From Mycobacteroides immunogenum (GTDB lineage Bacteria > Actinomycetota > Actinomycetes > Mycobacteriales > Mycobacteriaceae): 64,000 bases of DNA. The notes under the pieces were generated by a model. That model was not told where the DNA came from. It did not search any database and worked only from the letters and a program-made list of their open reading frames with translations. Location of the stretch: contig NZ_CP011530.1 of assembly GCF_001605725.1 (NCBI RefSeq), forward strand, positions 3,534,001-3,598,000. Reading direction: 5' to 3'. This document shows positions 9,904-19,281 of this stretch, piece by piece; position 1 is the stretch's first letter; each line of letters opens with the position of its first letter. The position numbers were made by a program, and so were the translations under genes.

Positions 9904-10578
9904 CTAGTTGCCGGGCTTTGCGACTTCCGCCGTGTCCTTCTTGGCGTCCTCCGAAGGTGTGTCGGCCCGGATGTTGGCGCGGGTGACCAACGCCACCAGA
10001 AAATCCTCCAGCCGGTCGCGGGTGATGTCGAGTTCGCCGCGAAACCAGGTGGTGACCAGGTCCAGACCTCCGGAAACCAGCGTGAAGGTGGCCAGGTCCA
10101 GATCCGGATCCAACGCGTCATCTGCCGGTAGCAGTACCCGGCCCTGATCGGCCATCACCTGGGCCAGCGTCTTGACCAGGTCACGCCGGCGCGCGGCCAG
10201 CCCCTCGGTGGCCTGCGATTCGACCAACAACCGCCCCCGGCGCGGATCGGCGGTAAGGAACCTCAGACCGCTGCCCACCGCCGCACGGGTACGCACCACC
10301 GGATCTTTGGACGTCGAACTCTTGGCGATCGCCTCGATGATGGCGGCCGAACCGGCAAGCATCTGCGCATCGAGCATCGCCAGCACCAGCTCGTCGGTGC
10401 TGCGGAAGCTTTCGTAGAAATACCGATCGTTGAGCCGGGCCTCGGCGCACACCCCGCGCACCGTGATGCCCTTGACGCCACTACCGGCAACCAGGTCCAA
10501 CGCGGCATCCAGCAGCGCCGCTCGGCGTCGTGCGCGGCGTTCTCCGGAGGTGGCACCGCCATAGGTCCGGGATGGCAT
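9904..10578 (-). CDS. TetR-family regulator, divergent from an MpaB-type oxygenase
   Basis: A 224-residue TetR repressor. The helix-turn-helix lies at about residues 15-60 (RRAALLDAALDLVAGSGV, then VRGVCAEARLNDRYFYESF). The C-terminal ligand domain is not assignable. The C-terminus is acidic and low complexity (TPSEDAKKDTAEVAK). The gene is read away from the oxygenase at 10694; two identical-geometry palindromes in the gap are likely its operators. The FAH-family gene follows after 10 bases. Confidence 0.85.
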   Translation of the reverse strand: MPSRTYGGATSGERRARRRAALLDAALDLVAGSGVKGITVRGVCAEARLNDRYFYESFRSTDELVLAMLDAQMLAGSAAIIEAIAKSSTSKDPVVRTRAAVGSGLRFLTADPRRGRLLVESQATEGLAARRRDLVKTLAQVMADQGRVLLPADDALDPDLDLATFTLVSGGLDLVTTWFRGELDITRDRLEDFLVALVTRANIRADTPSEDAKKDTAEVAKPGN

Positions 10579-10602
10579 CAGGCGATTGTCGCATTGCGGA
10601 CC

Positions 10603-10631
10603 TTGACCTCACGGGTTTTTCTGGTGATGAT
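10603..10631 (+). promoter_or_regulatory. Candidate promoter of the MpaB-type oxygenase gene
   Basis: TTGACC (10603-10608), 17 bases and GATGAT (10626-10631) give a plausible -35/-10 pair. The -10 box falls inside the first operator palindrome, so a bound TetR protein would block it. Confidence 0.5.
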
Positions 10632-10660
10632 TCTCACCAGATGGTGATTACCGTCACCAG
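10621..10660. promoter_or_regulatory. Two tandem 20-bp palindromic operators
   Basis: CTGGTGA-N6-TCACCAG (10621-10640) is followed directly by ATGGTGA-N6-TCACCAG (10641-10660), the second pairing over TGGTGA/TCACCA. The two sites are phased by exactly 20 bp. A further half site, TGGTCAC, starts at 10662. Their position between a TetR gene and its divergent partner makes them the probable TetR binding sites, able to hold two dimers. Confidence 0.75.
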
Positions 10661-10693
10661 ATGGTCACTTTCAACGAGGAAAGGACGCCCGCG

Positions 10694-11917
10694 ATGGGGT
10701 CGAAAACGGATTCGGACCGGCAGAAATTGCCCAACCCGCCGCAGCTTCGCGAGTTCCCGTTCAACGTGTTCGCACGCTTTCTGCCCGGCCGGGATATCCG
10801 GGCCACCACCGAGCAGCGCGAGTCGTTCCGGCGTTTTGCGCATTCCGGCGACCCGCTCGCCGACGCGGTGGTCGCGATGTTCGCCCGCTTCCCCGCCGGA
10901 CAGGGCCGTCGCATGTTCGAAACCGCCATCGAGGAGGGCATCGACGCCGTCGCGAACCCACCCGAGGAACTGGTTGCCTTCTTCCGGCAGATCGACGATC
11001 GGCCGTATTGGCTGGATGACAAAAAACTCGAACTGGCCGCGCGGGTCAGCATGCGCACCGGCGTGGTCGGCCTGGGCCTCGCGCTGCCCGGCCTGGCGCT
11101 GACCGGGGGGTATCTGTCCTCTCGCGCCGACAAGCCGCTGGTCGGCACCGGCAATCTGCAGGCGATGGCCCCGCGCCGGCTCAACGAAACCGCTCAATGG
11201 CTCATCGATGTCACCTCTCCGGGCGGATTGGACCGATTCTCGCCCGGCTTCAAGGGAATTCCACGCGTACGGCTCATGCACGCGTTGGTGCGCGCTGCCA
11301 TGCATCGGCGCGACGATTGGGATTACGACGCCTGGGACAGCCCTGTCAATCAGATTCAGCTCGCCGGGACGCTGATGCTCTTCTCACTGGCCAACCTGGC
11401 CGGCTGCCAAGCCATGGGCATGAGCTTCTCGGACGCCGAACGCGAATCAGTCTTCCATTTTTGGCGATATGTGGGTCTGCTCATGGGAATTCACCCCGAG
11501 CTCGTACCGACCAGCGAGGAAGACACCTGGCGTCTGTTCTGGCTGGAGGCCGATACCGAATTCCTGCCCGACGACGACTCCTATGCCCTCACGCAGGCTT
11601 TGCACGCCTCCATGCCCGGCGAGCCGATCTTCATGCGACTCTCCCGCACCTACCTGTCCTCCTACAGTCGGCTGATTCTCGGCAAGACGAACGCCGATCG
11701 ACTGGGACTGCCCGACAACAAACCGATGCAGGCCGCCGTGGTGGGCACCTCGGTGGTGAATTGGTTCTTCGAGCGCCGCAACGTTCTGCCCGGCATGACC
11801 CGCATCAGCGAGCAGATCGGCCAATTCGCGCGGCGCCAAATCGTCGCGCAGGGCATGTCGCAATCCGGCGGAGACCGCACGTATCGCCGACACGACAGTC
11901 TGGCGACGGCGAGCTAG
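10694..11917 (+). CDS. MpaB/DUF2236-family oxygenase
   Basis: A 407-residue protein of the MpaB / latex-clearing-protein-like family (DUF2236), heme proteins thought to act as oxygenases. Seen: a conserved histidine in MHALVRAAMHRRDDWDYDAW and a downstream helical core (AGTLMLFSLANLAGCQAMG). The ATG at 10694 is used because GAGGAAAGGA lies 9 bases upstream; an in-frame ATG at 10661 overlaps the operator region and has no such site. There is no signal peptide. Probably repressed by the divergent TetR protein. The substrate is unknown. A distant family member lies at 23332. Confidence 0.72.
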   Translation: MGSKTDSDRQKLPNPPQLREFPFNVFARFLPGRDIRATTEQRESFRRFAHSGDPLADAVVAMFARFPAGQGRRMFETAIEEGIDAVANPPEELVAFFRQIDDRPYWLDDKKLELAARVSMRTGVVGLGLALPGLALTGGYLSSRADKPLVGTGNLQAMAPRRLNETAQWLIDVTSPGGLDRFSPGFKGIPRVRLMHALVRAAMHRRDDWDYDAWDSPVNQIQLAGTLMLFSLANLAGCQAMGMSFSDAERESVFHFWRYVGLLMGIHPELVPTSEEDTWRLFWLEADTEFLPDDDSYALTQALHASMPGEPIFMRLSRTYLSSYSRLILGKTNADRLGLPDNKPMQAAVVGTSVVNWFFERRNVLPGMTRISEQIGQFARRQIVAQGMSQSGGDRTYRRHDSLATAS

Positions 11918-11919
11918 GC

Positions 11920-11957
11920 ATCTCATATATTGAGATATCTATTCAATAATTTGAGAT
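11920..11957. promoter_or_regulatory. AT-rich palindromes upstream of the MFS gene
   Basis: ATCTCA-TATAT-TGAGAT (11920-11936) is a perfect 6-bp dyad, followed by an imperfect copy (CTATTCAA 11939-11946 against TTGAGATAG from 11951). The block is far richer in A and T than its surroundings and ends 15 bases before the MFS start, so it is a likely operator/promoter for the transporter. Which regulator binds is not clear. Confidence 0.55.
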
Positions 11958-11972
11958 AGGTGTGAAACCATA

Positions 11973-13172
11973 GTGACCATGGTTCACGTCGATGAGGTTG
12001 GCACAGCACGCCGTTGGGCGATGCTGGCCATCGCCCTGGGGTCCACTGCCGGTGCAAATGTCTTCATCAACGGTGTGGCATTTCTCATTCCCGCCCTGCA
12101 CACCGAGCGCGGGCTCGATCTGGCCAACGCCGGGCTGTTGTCCGCCATGCCGAGCTTCGGCATGGTGCTGACGCTCATCGCGTGGGGCGCGCTCATCGAC
12201 AAGTTCGGTGAACGCATCGCGTTGGTGAGCGGCCTGGCACTGACCGCGGTAGCTGCGTTCGCGGCCGCCGAATCCCCATCGCTGACCGTGACCGGCGCCT
12301 TTCTGCTGCTTGGTGGGGCAGCCGCGGCGGCATGCAACTCGGCCAGCGGACGCGTGGTGGTCGGGTGGTTCCCACCCCACCAGCGCGGGACGGTCATGGG
12401 CATCCGCCAGATGGCACAGCCGCTAGGCGTCGCCGTCGGTGCGCTCGTCATCCCGCGCATCGCCGAAGGCCGAGGCGTCGCGAGCGCGCTGCTCTTCCCC
12501 GCCATCGTGTGCGCGGTCTCGTCGGTGGTATGCCTGGTGGGCATCATCGACCCGCCTCGGCCACCCCGCTCGGAGGCACCCGAGGAGCATCTGGCCAATC
12601 CGTACCGCGGATCACGCATGCTGTGGCTCATTCACGGAGTGTCGGTGCTGTTGGTGGTGCCACAGGTGGTCGTGTGGACCTTCACCCTGGTGTGGCTGGT
12701 GACCGACAGGGGCTGGAGCATCGGCGCGGCCAGCGTGATGGTGACGGTGGCGCAGCTGGTCGGCGCGCTCGGCCGGGTCGCGGCCGGAATATGGTCGGAC
12801 CGTTGGGGTTCACGCATGCGGCCGATCCGCGCCATTGCCGCGGCCGCCGCGGGCACCATGGCGCTGTTGGCCATCACGAATCAACTCGATTGGTCCATCA
12901 GCGTTGTCATCATGCTGGTCGCGTCGGTGATCACCGTGTCGGACAACGGGCTTGCCTACACCTCGATCGCCGAGATCGCCGGGCCGTTCTGGAGTGGCCG
13001 CGCCCTGGGCACACAGAACACCGGGCAGCTGCTGGCCGCCGCCGTGGCGCCACCGGTATTCGGAGCCGTCGCCGCAGCGGCGGGATTCTCCGCGGCCTTC
13101 GCGGTGTGTGCGCTGTTCCCCTTGGCGGCAGTCGGTTTGGTGCCGGTAAAGCTGGAGCAGCCAGCCCGCTAA
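11973..13172 (+). CDS. Major facilitator superfamily transporter
   Basis: A 399-residue integral membrane protein with about 12 hydrophobic helices and the MFS loop motif in WGALIDKFGERIALVSGLAL near residue 70, repeated weakly as GIWSDRWGSRMRP in the second half. N- and C-terminal halves are each six helices. The GTG start is used; an ATG two codons later is equally possible. A homologue lies beside leuB in M. tuberculosis (Rv2994). The substrate is unknown. The gene is convergent with leuB, with a long hairpin between. Confidence 0.88.
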   Translation: MTMVHVDEVGTARRWAMLAIALGSTAGANVFINGVAFLIPALHTERGLDLANAGLLSAMPSFGMVLTLIAWGALIDKFGERIALVSGLALTAVAAFAAAESPSLTVTGAFLLLGGAAAAACNSASGRVVVGWFPPHQRGTVMGIRQMAQPLGVAVGALVIPRIAEGRGVASALLFPAIVCAVSSVVCLVGIIDPPRPPRSEAPEEHLANPYRGSRMLWLIHGVSVLLVVPQVVVWTFTLVWLVTDRGWSIGAASVMVTVAQLVGALGRVAAGIWSDRWGSRMRPIRAIAAAAAGTMALLAITNQLDWSISVVIMLVASVITVSDNGLAYTSIAEIAGPFWSGRALGTQNTGQLLAAAVAPPVFGAVAAAAGFSAAFAVCALFPLAAVGLVPVKLEQPAR

Positions 13173-13174
13173 CG

Positions 13175-13232
13175 CCGAATGCGAGCCTCGCGCGGATTTC
13201 CGGCTGGATTTCCGCGTGAGGCTCGCATTCGG
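13175..13232. terminator. Long bidirectional hairpin between MFS gene and leuB
   Basis: Arms of about 22 bases (13175-13196 and 13211-13232) pair with a single G-T wobble around a 14-base loop. The stem core is GAATGCGAGCCTC / GAGGCTCGCATTC. It fills the gap between two convergent genes and should stop both transcripts. Confidence 0.88.
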
Positions 13233-13238
13233 TGAGGA

Positions 13239-14252
13239 CTACAGGAAGCTGGCGATCCGATCACCGGTTGCCGAGGTGGACAACTTCTCCTCGCCACGGG
13301 TGGCCAAATGCTGCTCGACGGCCTTGTCGACGCGGGCGGCGGCCGCCGTCTCACCCAGATGGTCCAGCAGCAGCGAGACCGACACGATCGCCGCGGTGGG
13401 ATCGGCGATCCCCTGGCCCGCGATATCGGGCGCGCTGCCGTGCACGGGCTCGAACATCGAGGGGTTCTTGCCCGACCCATCGATGTTTCCGCTTGCGGCC
13501 AAGCCGATTCCACCGGTGACGGCAGCCGTCAGGTCGGTGATGATGTCACCGAACAGATTGTCGGTGACGATGACATCGAAGCGTCCCGGATCGGTCACCA
13601 TATGGATGGTCGCGGCGTCGATGTGCTGGTAGGACACCTGCACATCGGGATGCTCGGCGGCGATCTCGTTCACCGTCCGTGTCCACAGCGATCCGGCGTA
13701 CTTGAGCACATTGTTCTTGTGCACCAGCGTCAGGTTCTTGCTGCGGGCCTCAGCGCGCTGGAAGGCGTTGCGTACCACGCGCTCCACCCCGAACCGGGTG
13801 TTGAGGCTGACCTCAGTGGCCACCTCGTGCGGGGTCTGGACCCGGATCGCACCGCCATTACCGGTGTACGGCCCCTCGGTGCCCTCGCGGACCACGACAA
13901 GGTCGATGGCCGGGTTGCCGGCCAGCGGACCGGTGACACCCGGATACAGCTTGGCGGGACGCAGGTTGATGTGGTGGTCCAGCGCGAAACGTGTGTGCAG
14001 CAACAGGCCGCGCTCGAGCACGCCGCTCTGCACCGACGGATCGCCAATGGCACCAAGCAGAATGGCGTCGTGTCCACGTAGCTCGTCGAGCACCGAATCG
14101 GGCATCAGCTCACCGGTGGCGAGGTAACGGCGTGCGCCCAGGTCGTATTCGGTCTTTTCGACGCCGGGCAGTACGGCGTCGAGCACCTTCACGGCCTCGC
14201 CGATGACCTCGGGACCGATGCCATCGCCGGCGATGATCGCGAGTTTGGTCAT
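13239..14252 (-). CDS. leuB: 3-isopropylmalate dehydrogenase
   Basis: A 337-residue NAD-dependent oxidative decarboxylase, the third step of leucine synthesis. Seen: [12 protein letters not shown] at the N-terminus, substrate-binding arginines in [10 protein letters not shown] and [12 protein letters not shown], and the C-terminal motif [20 protein letters not shown]. The length is normal for the short actinobacterial type. Its ATG overlaps the serA stop by 4 bases (ATGA), so translation is probably coupled to serA. leuC and leuD are about 9 kb away, so the leu genes do not form one operon. Confidence 0.96.
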   Translation of the reverse strand: MTKLAIIAGDGIGPEVIGEAVKVLDAVLPGVEKTEYDLGARRYLATGELMPDSVLDELRGHDAILLGAIGDPSVQSGVLERGLLLHTRFALDHHINLRPAKLYPGVTGPLAGNPAIDLVVVREGTEGPYTGNGGAIRVQTPHEVATEVSLNTRFGVERVVRNAFQRAEARSKNLTLVHKNNVLKYAGSLWTRTVNEIAAEHPDVQVSYQHIDAATIHMVTDPGRFDVIVTDNLFGDIITDLTAAVTGGIGLAASGNIDGSGKNPSMFEPVHGSAPDIAGQGIADPTAAIVSVSLLLDHLGETAAAARVDKAVEQHLATRGEEKLSTSATGDRIASFL

Positions 14253-15838
14253 GAAAGATCCACCAGTTCAAGGGTTGTCGCGCCGACAGCGGCGCGGATG
14301 TCATCCAGCACGGCATCCGGAGCGGTGCGGTCGATACGCAGGATGATGGTGGCTGCCCCACCCGCTGCGTCCTGGCTCAGCTGCGCGGCCTGGATGTTGA
14401 CCTCCGCGCCGCCCAGCACGGTGCCGATCTTGCCGAGCGCACCGGGCACGTCGGCGTAGTTGATGACGAGGTTGACACCCTCAGCACGCAGATCGAAGTT
14501 GCGGCCGTTGATCTGGACGATCTTCTGCACCAGCTGCGGGCCGGACAAGGTCCCGGCGACGTTGATCACCGAACCGTCGGCATAGACGGCGCGCACGTCG
14601 ACCACGCTGCGGTGGTTCGGGCTCTCGGTGGCCGTGCTGATCTCCGCGCTCACGCCACGCTCTTCAGCGATCGACGGAGCATTGACGAAGGTCACCTGGT
14701 CTTCGATCACCGAGGAGAAGAGTCCGCGCAGCGCCGAAAGCTTCAGCACCGCAACATCTTCGGAAGCCAGCTCACCGCGAACATCGACCGACAACGAGGT
14801 GGGCAGCTGCTCGGAGACGGCTCCGATGAGCACACCCAGCTTGCGCACGACCTCGAGCCACGGCGCGACCTCTTCGCTGACAACTCCCCCGCCGACGTTG
14901 ACGGCGTCCGGCACGAACTCGCCGGCCAGGGCCAGCTTCACGCTCGCGGCCACATCGGTGCCCGCACGATCCTGCGCCTCGCTGGTGGATGCGCCCAGGT
15001 GCGGGGTCACCACGACCTGGTCCAGCTCGAAGAGCGGGCTGTCGGTGCAGGGCTCGGTGGCGAACACATCGAGCCCGGCGCCACGGACATGCCCGCTACG
15101 GATGGCGTCGGCCAGCGCGGCCTCGTCGATAAGCCCACCGCGTGCGGCGTTGACGATGATGACGCCCGGCTTGGTCTTGGCCAGCGCGTCCTTGCCGATG
15201 AGGCCGGCGGTCTCCGGGGTCTTGGGCAGGTGCACGGAGATGAAATCTGCCCGACCCAAAAGTTCGTCGAGCGTCAGCAGCTCGATACCCAGCTGGGCGG
15301 CGCGAGCGGCCGAGACGTAGGGGTCGTACGCGACGATGTGGGTGCCGAACGCGGCGAGCCGCTGCGCGAACAGCTGGCCGATGCGGCCCAGGCCCACGAC
15401 GCCGACGGTCTTGCCGAAGATCTCGGTGCCGTTGAACGACGAGCGCTTCCAGGTGTGCGCCTTGAGCGAGGCGTCGGCGGCCGGGATCTGCCGCGCGGTG
15501 GACAGCAGCAGAGTGACGGCATGCTCGGCGGCGCTGTGGATGTTCGAGGTGGGCGCGTTGACCACCAGAACACCGCGGGCGGTGGCGGCCTTGACGTCGA
15601 CATTGTCGAGTCCGACGCCGGCGCGCGCGACGATCTTGAGCTTGGTTCCGGCGGCCAGCACCTCGGCGTCAACCGTGGTGGCCGAGCGCACCAAGAGTGC
15701 GTCAGCATCGGGTACCGCGGCCAGTAGCGCGGGGCGGTCGGGGCCATCGACCCAGCGCACCTCCACACCATCTCCGAGTGCTTCGACGGTCGACTGGGCA
15801 AGTTTGTCGGCAATCAACACGACTGGACGTTCGCTCAC
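14249..15838 (-). CDS. serA: D-3-phosphoglycerate dehydrogenase
   Basis: A 529-residue enzyme for the first step of serine synthesis. The catalytic and NAD domain spans residues 1-315: [20 protein letters not shown] is the Rossmann loop, [13 protein letters not shown] and [13 protein letters not shown] hold the active-site Glu/His region. An intervening ASB domain (about 320-450) and a C-terminal ACT domain (about 455-529; [20 protein letters not shown]) make this the long mycobacterial type, whose serine inhibition acts through these regulatory domains. The start is GTG. It is followed by leuB with a 4-base overlap. Confidence 0.96.
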   Translation of the reverse strand: MSERPVVLIADKLAQSTVEALGDGVEVRWVDGPDRPALLAAVPDADALLVRSATTVDAEVLAAGTKLKIVARAGVGLDNVDVKAATARGVLVVNAPTSNIHSAAEHAVTLLLSTARQIPAADASLKAHTWKRSSFNGTEIFGKTVGVVGLGRIGQLFAQRLAAFGTHIVAYDPYVSAARAAQLGIELLTLDELLGRADFISVHLPKTPETAGLIGKDALAKTKPGVIIVNAARGGLIDEAALADAIRSGHVRGAGLDVFATEPCTDSPLFELDQVVVTPHLGASTSEAQDRAGTDVAASVKLALAGEFVPDAVNVGGGVVSEEVAPWLEVVRKLGVLIGAVSEQLPTSLSVDVRGELASEDVAVLKLSALRGLFSSVIEDQVTFVNAPSIAEERGVSAEISTATESPNHRSVVDVRAVYADGSVINVAGTLSGPQLVQKIVQINGRNFDLRAEGVNLVINYADVPGALGKIGTVLGGAEVNIQAAQLSQDAAGGAATIILRIDRTAPDAVLDDIRAAVGATTLELVDLS

Positions 15839-15887
15839 GTCGTCACAGCTTAGTGCGGGGTGCGACGAGGCTCACGTCACACCTGGT

Positions 15888-16670
15888 CTAGTACCCGATC
15901 CGCATGGCTTCGGCGCGCAGCGCCGCGACGTCAGGATTGGGGTGAAATGCGCGTATGAGGGCGTCGGTGAGCGGCGCCTGGCCCATGACCTGCTGTACGG
16001 CGGGCTCGGGTATGACGTGGCCCTTCTCGGGGTACAGCCAGTCCAGCTCCTTGGATGCTTGCCATGCGACCAGCGGATCGAACAGGTCCTCACCGCCGTA
16101 CCCGTGGTAGCCCCATGGGGTCGGCTTCGGGCTCCCGTGGCGCCATGCGATGTCCGCCGGACCGCGCCACACACAGACGGTCATTTGTGGGGCGCCGTCG
16201 TAGTAGCCGTACAGGTCGGGGTTCTTCAGATCTGATTTGAAACGCTCTGGCAGATCACCGACCAGGCCCGGCCAGTAGTCGTCCTCGTTGTACGTACTCA
16301 AATCCGATTCGTGGTCAAAGCCGCGAAGAAAGACGCCGTCCTTGGCCGAGAAGACGATCGACCACTCGTTGCCTCCCCCATCGGCGTACTTGACGAGATC
16401 GTCGCCGGGACGCCAATTCGGTTGGTAGACAGTACCGATGTCGTCCTTGGCGAGAACTCTTCCCTTGACCAAGGCATCAAGCGTCGCGAGCACGCGGCAT
16501 CGCCTGCGCAGCTCCGCCTGATCCGGAAGCTTCCCGGCGAACTCTACAAGACTGCCTCCTCGTCTGGCTTTGCGCAGAGCCTTCGGTGTCGAGCACGCGG
16601 GGATAACTAAACCCGACAAGACAACTGCACTCATGCCGAGCAACCCCCGACGGCTGACGATCACGGCCAC
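15888..16670 (-). CDS. Putative Tat-exported lipoprotein, unknown function
   Basis: A 260-residue protein with a twin-arginine-like signal (SRRGLLGMSAVVLSGLVIPAC) ending in a lipobox-like IPAC at about residue 26, so probably a lipid-anchored envelope protein. The mature part is rich in aromatic and acidic residues (WSIVFSAKDGVFLRGFDHES; YGYYDGAPQMTVCVWRGP) and resembles no family I can name. It is preceded by an HNH/DUF222 gene on the same strand (gap 34 bases) and followed by serA after 49 bases. Proline at -2 of the lipobox is unusual, so lipidation is uncertain. Confidence 0.65.
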   Translation of the reverse strand: MAVIVSRRGLLGMSAVVLSGLVIPACSTPKALRKARRGGSLVEFAGKLPDQAELRRRCRVLATLDALVKGRVLAKDDIGTVYQPNWRPGDDLVKYADGGGNEWSIVFSAKDGVFLRGFDHESDLSTYNEDDYWPGLVGDLPERFKSDLKNPDLYGYYDGAPQMTVCVWRGPADIAWRHGSPKPTPWGYHGYGGEDLFDPLVAWQASKELDWLYPEKGHVIPEPAVQQVMGQAPLTDALIRAFHPNPDVAALRAEAMRIGY

Positions 16671-16704
16671 GCGCGCAACCTATATGCCCTCAGGCAAACA
16701 CAAA

Positions 16705-18033
16705 TCAGTCCACACCGAGTGTCGATAATTCGGGGCGATCGTGGAAGCCGGTGAGCACCTCACCGATGTCAAGCTGTGGTGGGGGTATCCATTCGGTGGT
16801 CCCATCTGGTCGTTTTCGGGTGTTCCAGCCGTGGTCCAGGAGGCGGTGGTGGGGTCCGCAGGCGAAGGTGAGGTTGTCGATGTTGGTGGGTCCGCCGTGG
16901 GCCCATTCGGTGATGTGGTGGACTTCGCAGAGGTATCCGGGGACCGTGCAGCCGGGGTGGGTGCAGCCGCGGTCGCGGGCGTGTAGCACGAGGCGCTGTT
17001 CGGGAGAGGCGATGCGTTTAGAACGCCCGAGGTACAGGGCGCGGCCGTTGTCGTTGAAGATCGCTAGGTAGTGGTGGGCGTGGGTGGCCATCCGGATCAG
17101 GTCGCGCATCGGCAGGCGGGTACCGGCGCCGGTGGTGGCGATCCCGGCGCCGTCTTCCAACTCTTTGAGTGTGGTGGTGACGAGGACGGTGACGGGTAGT
17201 CCGTGGTGTGAACCCAGCTCTGCGCTGGCCAGGGTGGAGCGCAGTGCTGCGCGTAGGGCGTCGTGGTGGCGTTGCGCACTGCTGCGGGTGTCGCGTTCAG
17301 CGGCCTCGGGGGCTGGTTCACCGTCGACTAGGGGGCTTTGATCGGCCGGGTTGCACATGCCGGGGGCGGCGAGTTTGGCGAACACCGCGTCCAGGTAGGC
17401 GCGGGTCTCCGGATCCAACAAACCCGAGATCGCTGACATGCCATCGAAACCCTGCGGCCCGATCGTGAGGCCGCGTCGCCGCGCCCGATCCACATCAGAG
17501 AACTGCCCGTCGGGGTTCAGTAGGGCCATCAGCCGGTCGGCGCCGACCCGCAGCGCCTCGGGCCCAAACTGGGTGGCCATCACCGCCAGCTGTGCTTCGG
17601 CTGCTTCGCGGGTGGGGGCATCGACCACCGCGGGGAGCCGATCAAAGAACTGGCGGATGATCCGGACATGTTCCTCACCGATATCGCCGCGCCCCAACGC
17701 TTCGGCGGTGCAGGGTAGTTGCGGTGCCAGCTGCTCGCCGGTGATCGCGCGCCGCGGCGCCAGCTGTTCGGCATCGGCGATCCGGCGCCGCGCCGCCCCC
17801 TTACCAACATGCAGCCGCCGCGACAACACATCCGGAAACGACGTGCCGCCAAGTTCTACCGGGGAGGCCTGCCCGGTCACTTTCGGAACCAACGTCAGCC
17901 CGCGAGAAAACAACCGGCGCGCCACCACCTCCAGGCGCGCCAACACCGCCAACGCCTCCGCGCCAGTGAGGTCCTCGATCGACTCGGCGCAGAAGGCATC
18001 AACCGCCACCTCCAACACCCCAATCGAACTCAT
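16705..18033 (-). CDS. HNH endonuclease domain protein of the 13E12/DUF222 family
   Basis: A 442-residue protein with an N-terminal DUF222 region (about residues 20-300) and a C-terminal HNH nuclease domain at about 355-410, with metal-site cysteines and histidines in GCTHPGCTVPGYLCEVHHITEW and in the following ACGPHHRLLDHGW. These occur in many copies in mycobacteria (REP13E12-type in M. tuberculosis) and are suspected mobile or homing elements, though no flanking repeats are seen here. The coding frame is intact. Function unproven. Confidence 0.88.
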   Translation of the reverse strand: MSSIGVLEVAVDAFCAESIEDLTGAEALAVLARLEVVARRLFSRGLTLVPKVTGQASPVELGGTSFPDVLSRRLHVGKGAARRRIADAEQLAPRRAITGEQLAPQLPCTAEALGRGDIGEEHVRIIRQFFDRLPAVVDAPTREAAEAQLAVMATQFGPEALRVGADRLMALLNPDGQFSDVDRARRRGLTIGPQGFDGMSAISGLLDPETRAYLDAVFAKLAAPGMCNPADQSPLVDGEPAPEAAERDTRSSAQRHHDALRAALRSTLASAELGSHHGLPVTVLVTTTLKELEDGAGIATTGAGTRLPMRDLIRMATHAHHYLAIFNDNGRALYLGRSKRIASPEQRLVLHARDRGCTHPGCTVPGYLCEVHHITEWAHGGPTNIDNLTFACGPHHRLLDHGWNTRKRPDGTTEWIPPPQLDIGEVLTGFHDRPELSTLGVD

Positions 18034-18128
18034 GTTCGAATACTAACCGCGCCCACCGACAAACCACCCTCGTTGTGGCGGATGAAACTATTGAGGCAGA
18101 AGTGATTTGATCGCTTCACGAATCCTTT

Positions 18129-18569
18129 TCACGACACCCAACTCCCCCGAGGCGACACCACAAAGCTGCTACGGGCGGGCAACAGCCGGTAGGACTCTGG
18201 GTCGATATCGGCCTGGTAAAAGCCGTCCTGCCCCGCGCCCGGATGGGCGGGATCCAAGACCCAAGTTCTCTCCATGGCGGCGAGATCCGCACGGATGAAA
18301 GACGATCCGCGATCGCTGTCGACGTAAACCATGTTGGCCCCATCTGGCGGGGCACCGGGCAGCGCACCCCAACAACTCGCAGTACCGCCACCCGATCCCT
18401 TGAGGCTCACCGACATTGAGCAGTGAAGACCATCCGGTGTCCCGAACCGGATTCCGGTGTTCGCGTAGCCGCCGACAAGTGCCCGATAGTCCTCGGGACC
18501 AACAGAGACGAAGTCGTCGGTGTTGGGAAATTCCTGGTCCGCACGTGCCACGACCGGCGCGATGATCAA
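18129..18569 (-). CDS. Small exported protein, unknown; 5' end uncertain or frameshifted
   Basis: Residues from DQEFPNTDDFVSVGPED onward form a plausible ~130-residue mature exported protein with paired cysteines (LHCSMSVSL, ASCWGALPG). The only in-frame start is TTG at 18569, giving just IIAPVVARA before the mature part, a signal peptide too short to work and without a ribosome site. A GTG at 18591 overlaps the TetR stop (GTGA) but is in another frame. Reading MSLALC there and shifting by one base to join ALIIAPVVARA would give a normal signal peptide. So the gene is probably frameshifted here or the base call is wrong. No family recognised. Confidence 0.5.
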   Translation of the reverse strand: MIIAPVVARADQEFPNTDDFVSVGPEDYRALVGGYANTGIRFGTPDGLHCSMSVSLKGSGGGTASCWGALPGAPPDGANMVYVDSDRGSSFIRADLAAMERTWVLDPAHPGAGQDGFYQADIDPESYRLLPARSSFVVSPRGSWVS

Positions 18570-18587
18570 CGCAACACAGAGCGAGAC

Positions 18588-19202
18588 TCACCCATCTCCC
18601 GCCGATTGGCCCAGCGATTCAATCCTCGCCGCCAACAATGCCGTCCATTCCGCAACGTAATCCTCATCGGCGATGTCCCTGCCGGGTCTACGGAACACCG
18701 CACCGGTCTCACGCTTACCCAGCAGCGCGTTGACACCAAGCACCCCAATAGATTCCGCTTCCCGCTTGCCCATACCGGGCGCCCAACCCTGCACCCAATC
18801 GGCCAGTTCCCCGTACAGGCCATCGAACAGCGCCGCGTACGCGTCATCCAGCCGTGCCGGACGCCCCGAGGGGACGCTGGAGGCTATCTGCAACAGCTCC
18901 GATTCCTCGTCGAGAACCGCCAGAATGTAGCGGCCCATCATCGTCAGCTCGTTGCGCAGGTCGCCCAGCCCACCGAACAGCGCGCGAATATCGCGCATCG
19001 CGCGCCGCCGATCCAGCTGCCGATCGATACCCGCTTCCAGCAGTGCTTCCTTGGATTTGAAGTGGTGATAAAGGCCGCCCGATCCGGGAGTTAACCCGGC
19101 CGCCTTCTCGATCTGCGCAACGCTGGTGGCCTTGTATCCCTGCTCACCGAAGAGCCTCATGGCCTCGGCGACCAGGCGTTCTTTGGTGGAAATCTCTACC
19201 AT
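18588..19202 (-). CDS. TetR-family regulator, divergent from the ABC1 kinase cluster
   Basis: A 204-residue repressor with an N-terminal helix-turn-helix (residues 5-50: LVAEAMRLFGEQGYKATSVA, then LTPGSGGLYHHFKSKEALLE) and an unassigned ligand domain. The ATG at 19202 is preferred: an upstream start at 19223 would lie in the operator palindrome. It is read away from the kinase/P450/MpaB run at 19282, which it most likely controls. Its stop overlaps a GTG that would begin the small exported-protein gene downstream. Confidence 0.85.
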   Translation of the reverse strand: MVEISTKERLVAEAMRLFGEQGYKATSVAQIEKAAGLTPGSGGLYHHFKSKEALLEAGIDRQLDRRRAMRDIRALFGGLGDLRNELTMMGRYILAVLDEESELLQIASSVPSGRPARLDDAYAALFDGLYGELADWVQGWAPGMGKREAESIGVLGVNALLGKRETGAVFRRPGRDIADEDYVAEWTALLAARIESLGQSAGDG

Positions 19203-19220
19203 TGACGTCTCCCAAGTAAT

Positions 19221-19239
19221 CACTTAGTGTCACTCAGTG
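19221..19239. promoter_or_regulatory. Operator palindrome between TetR and ABC1 kinase genes
   Basis: CACTTAGTG-T-CACTCAGTG: two self-palindromic 9-mers around a central T, together a 19-bp dyad with one mismatched pair. It lies 19 bases from the TetR start and 42 bases from the first kinase start, so one bound repressor could silence both. TACTTT at 19242-19247 is a possible -10 box for the kinase gene. Confidence 0.7.
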
Positions 19240-19281
19240 AGTACTTTAACAGCTGGTCTGGGTCACCGGTAGGAGGTAGTC

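Noticed and set aside
16705..18033. The HNH/DUF222 gene as part of an IS element or prophage
   Set aside because: No terminal inverted repeats, target duplications, transposase or phage genes are visible around it.
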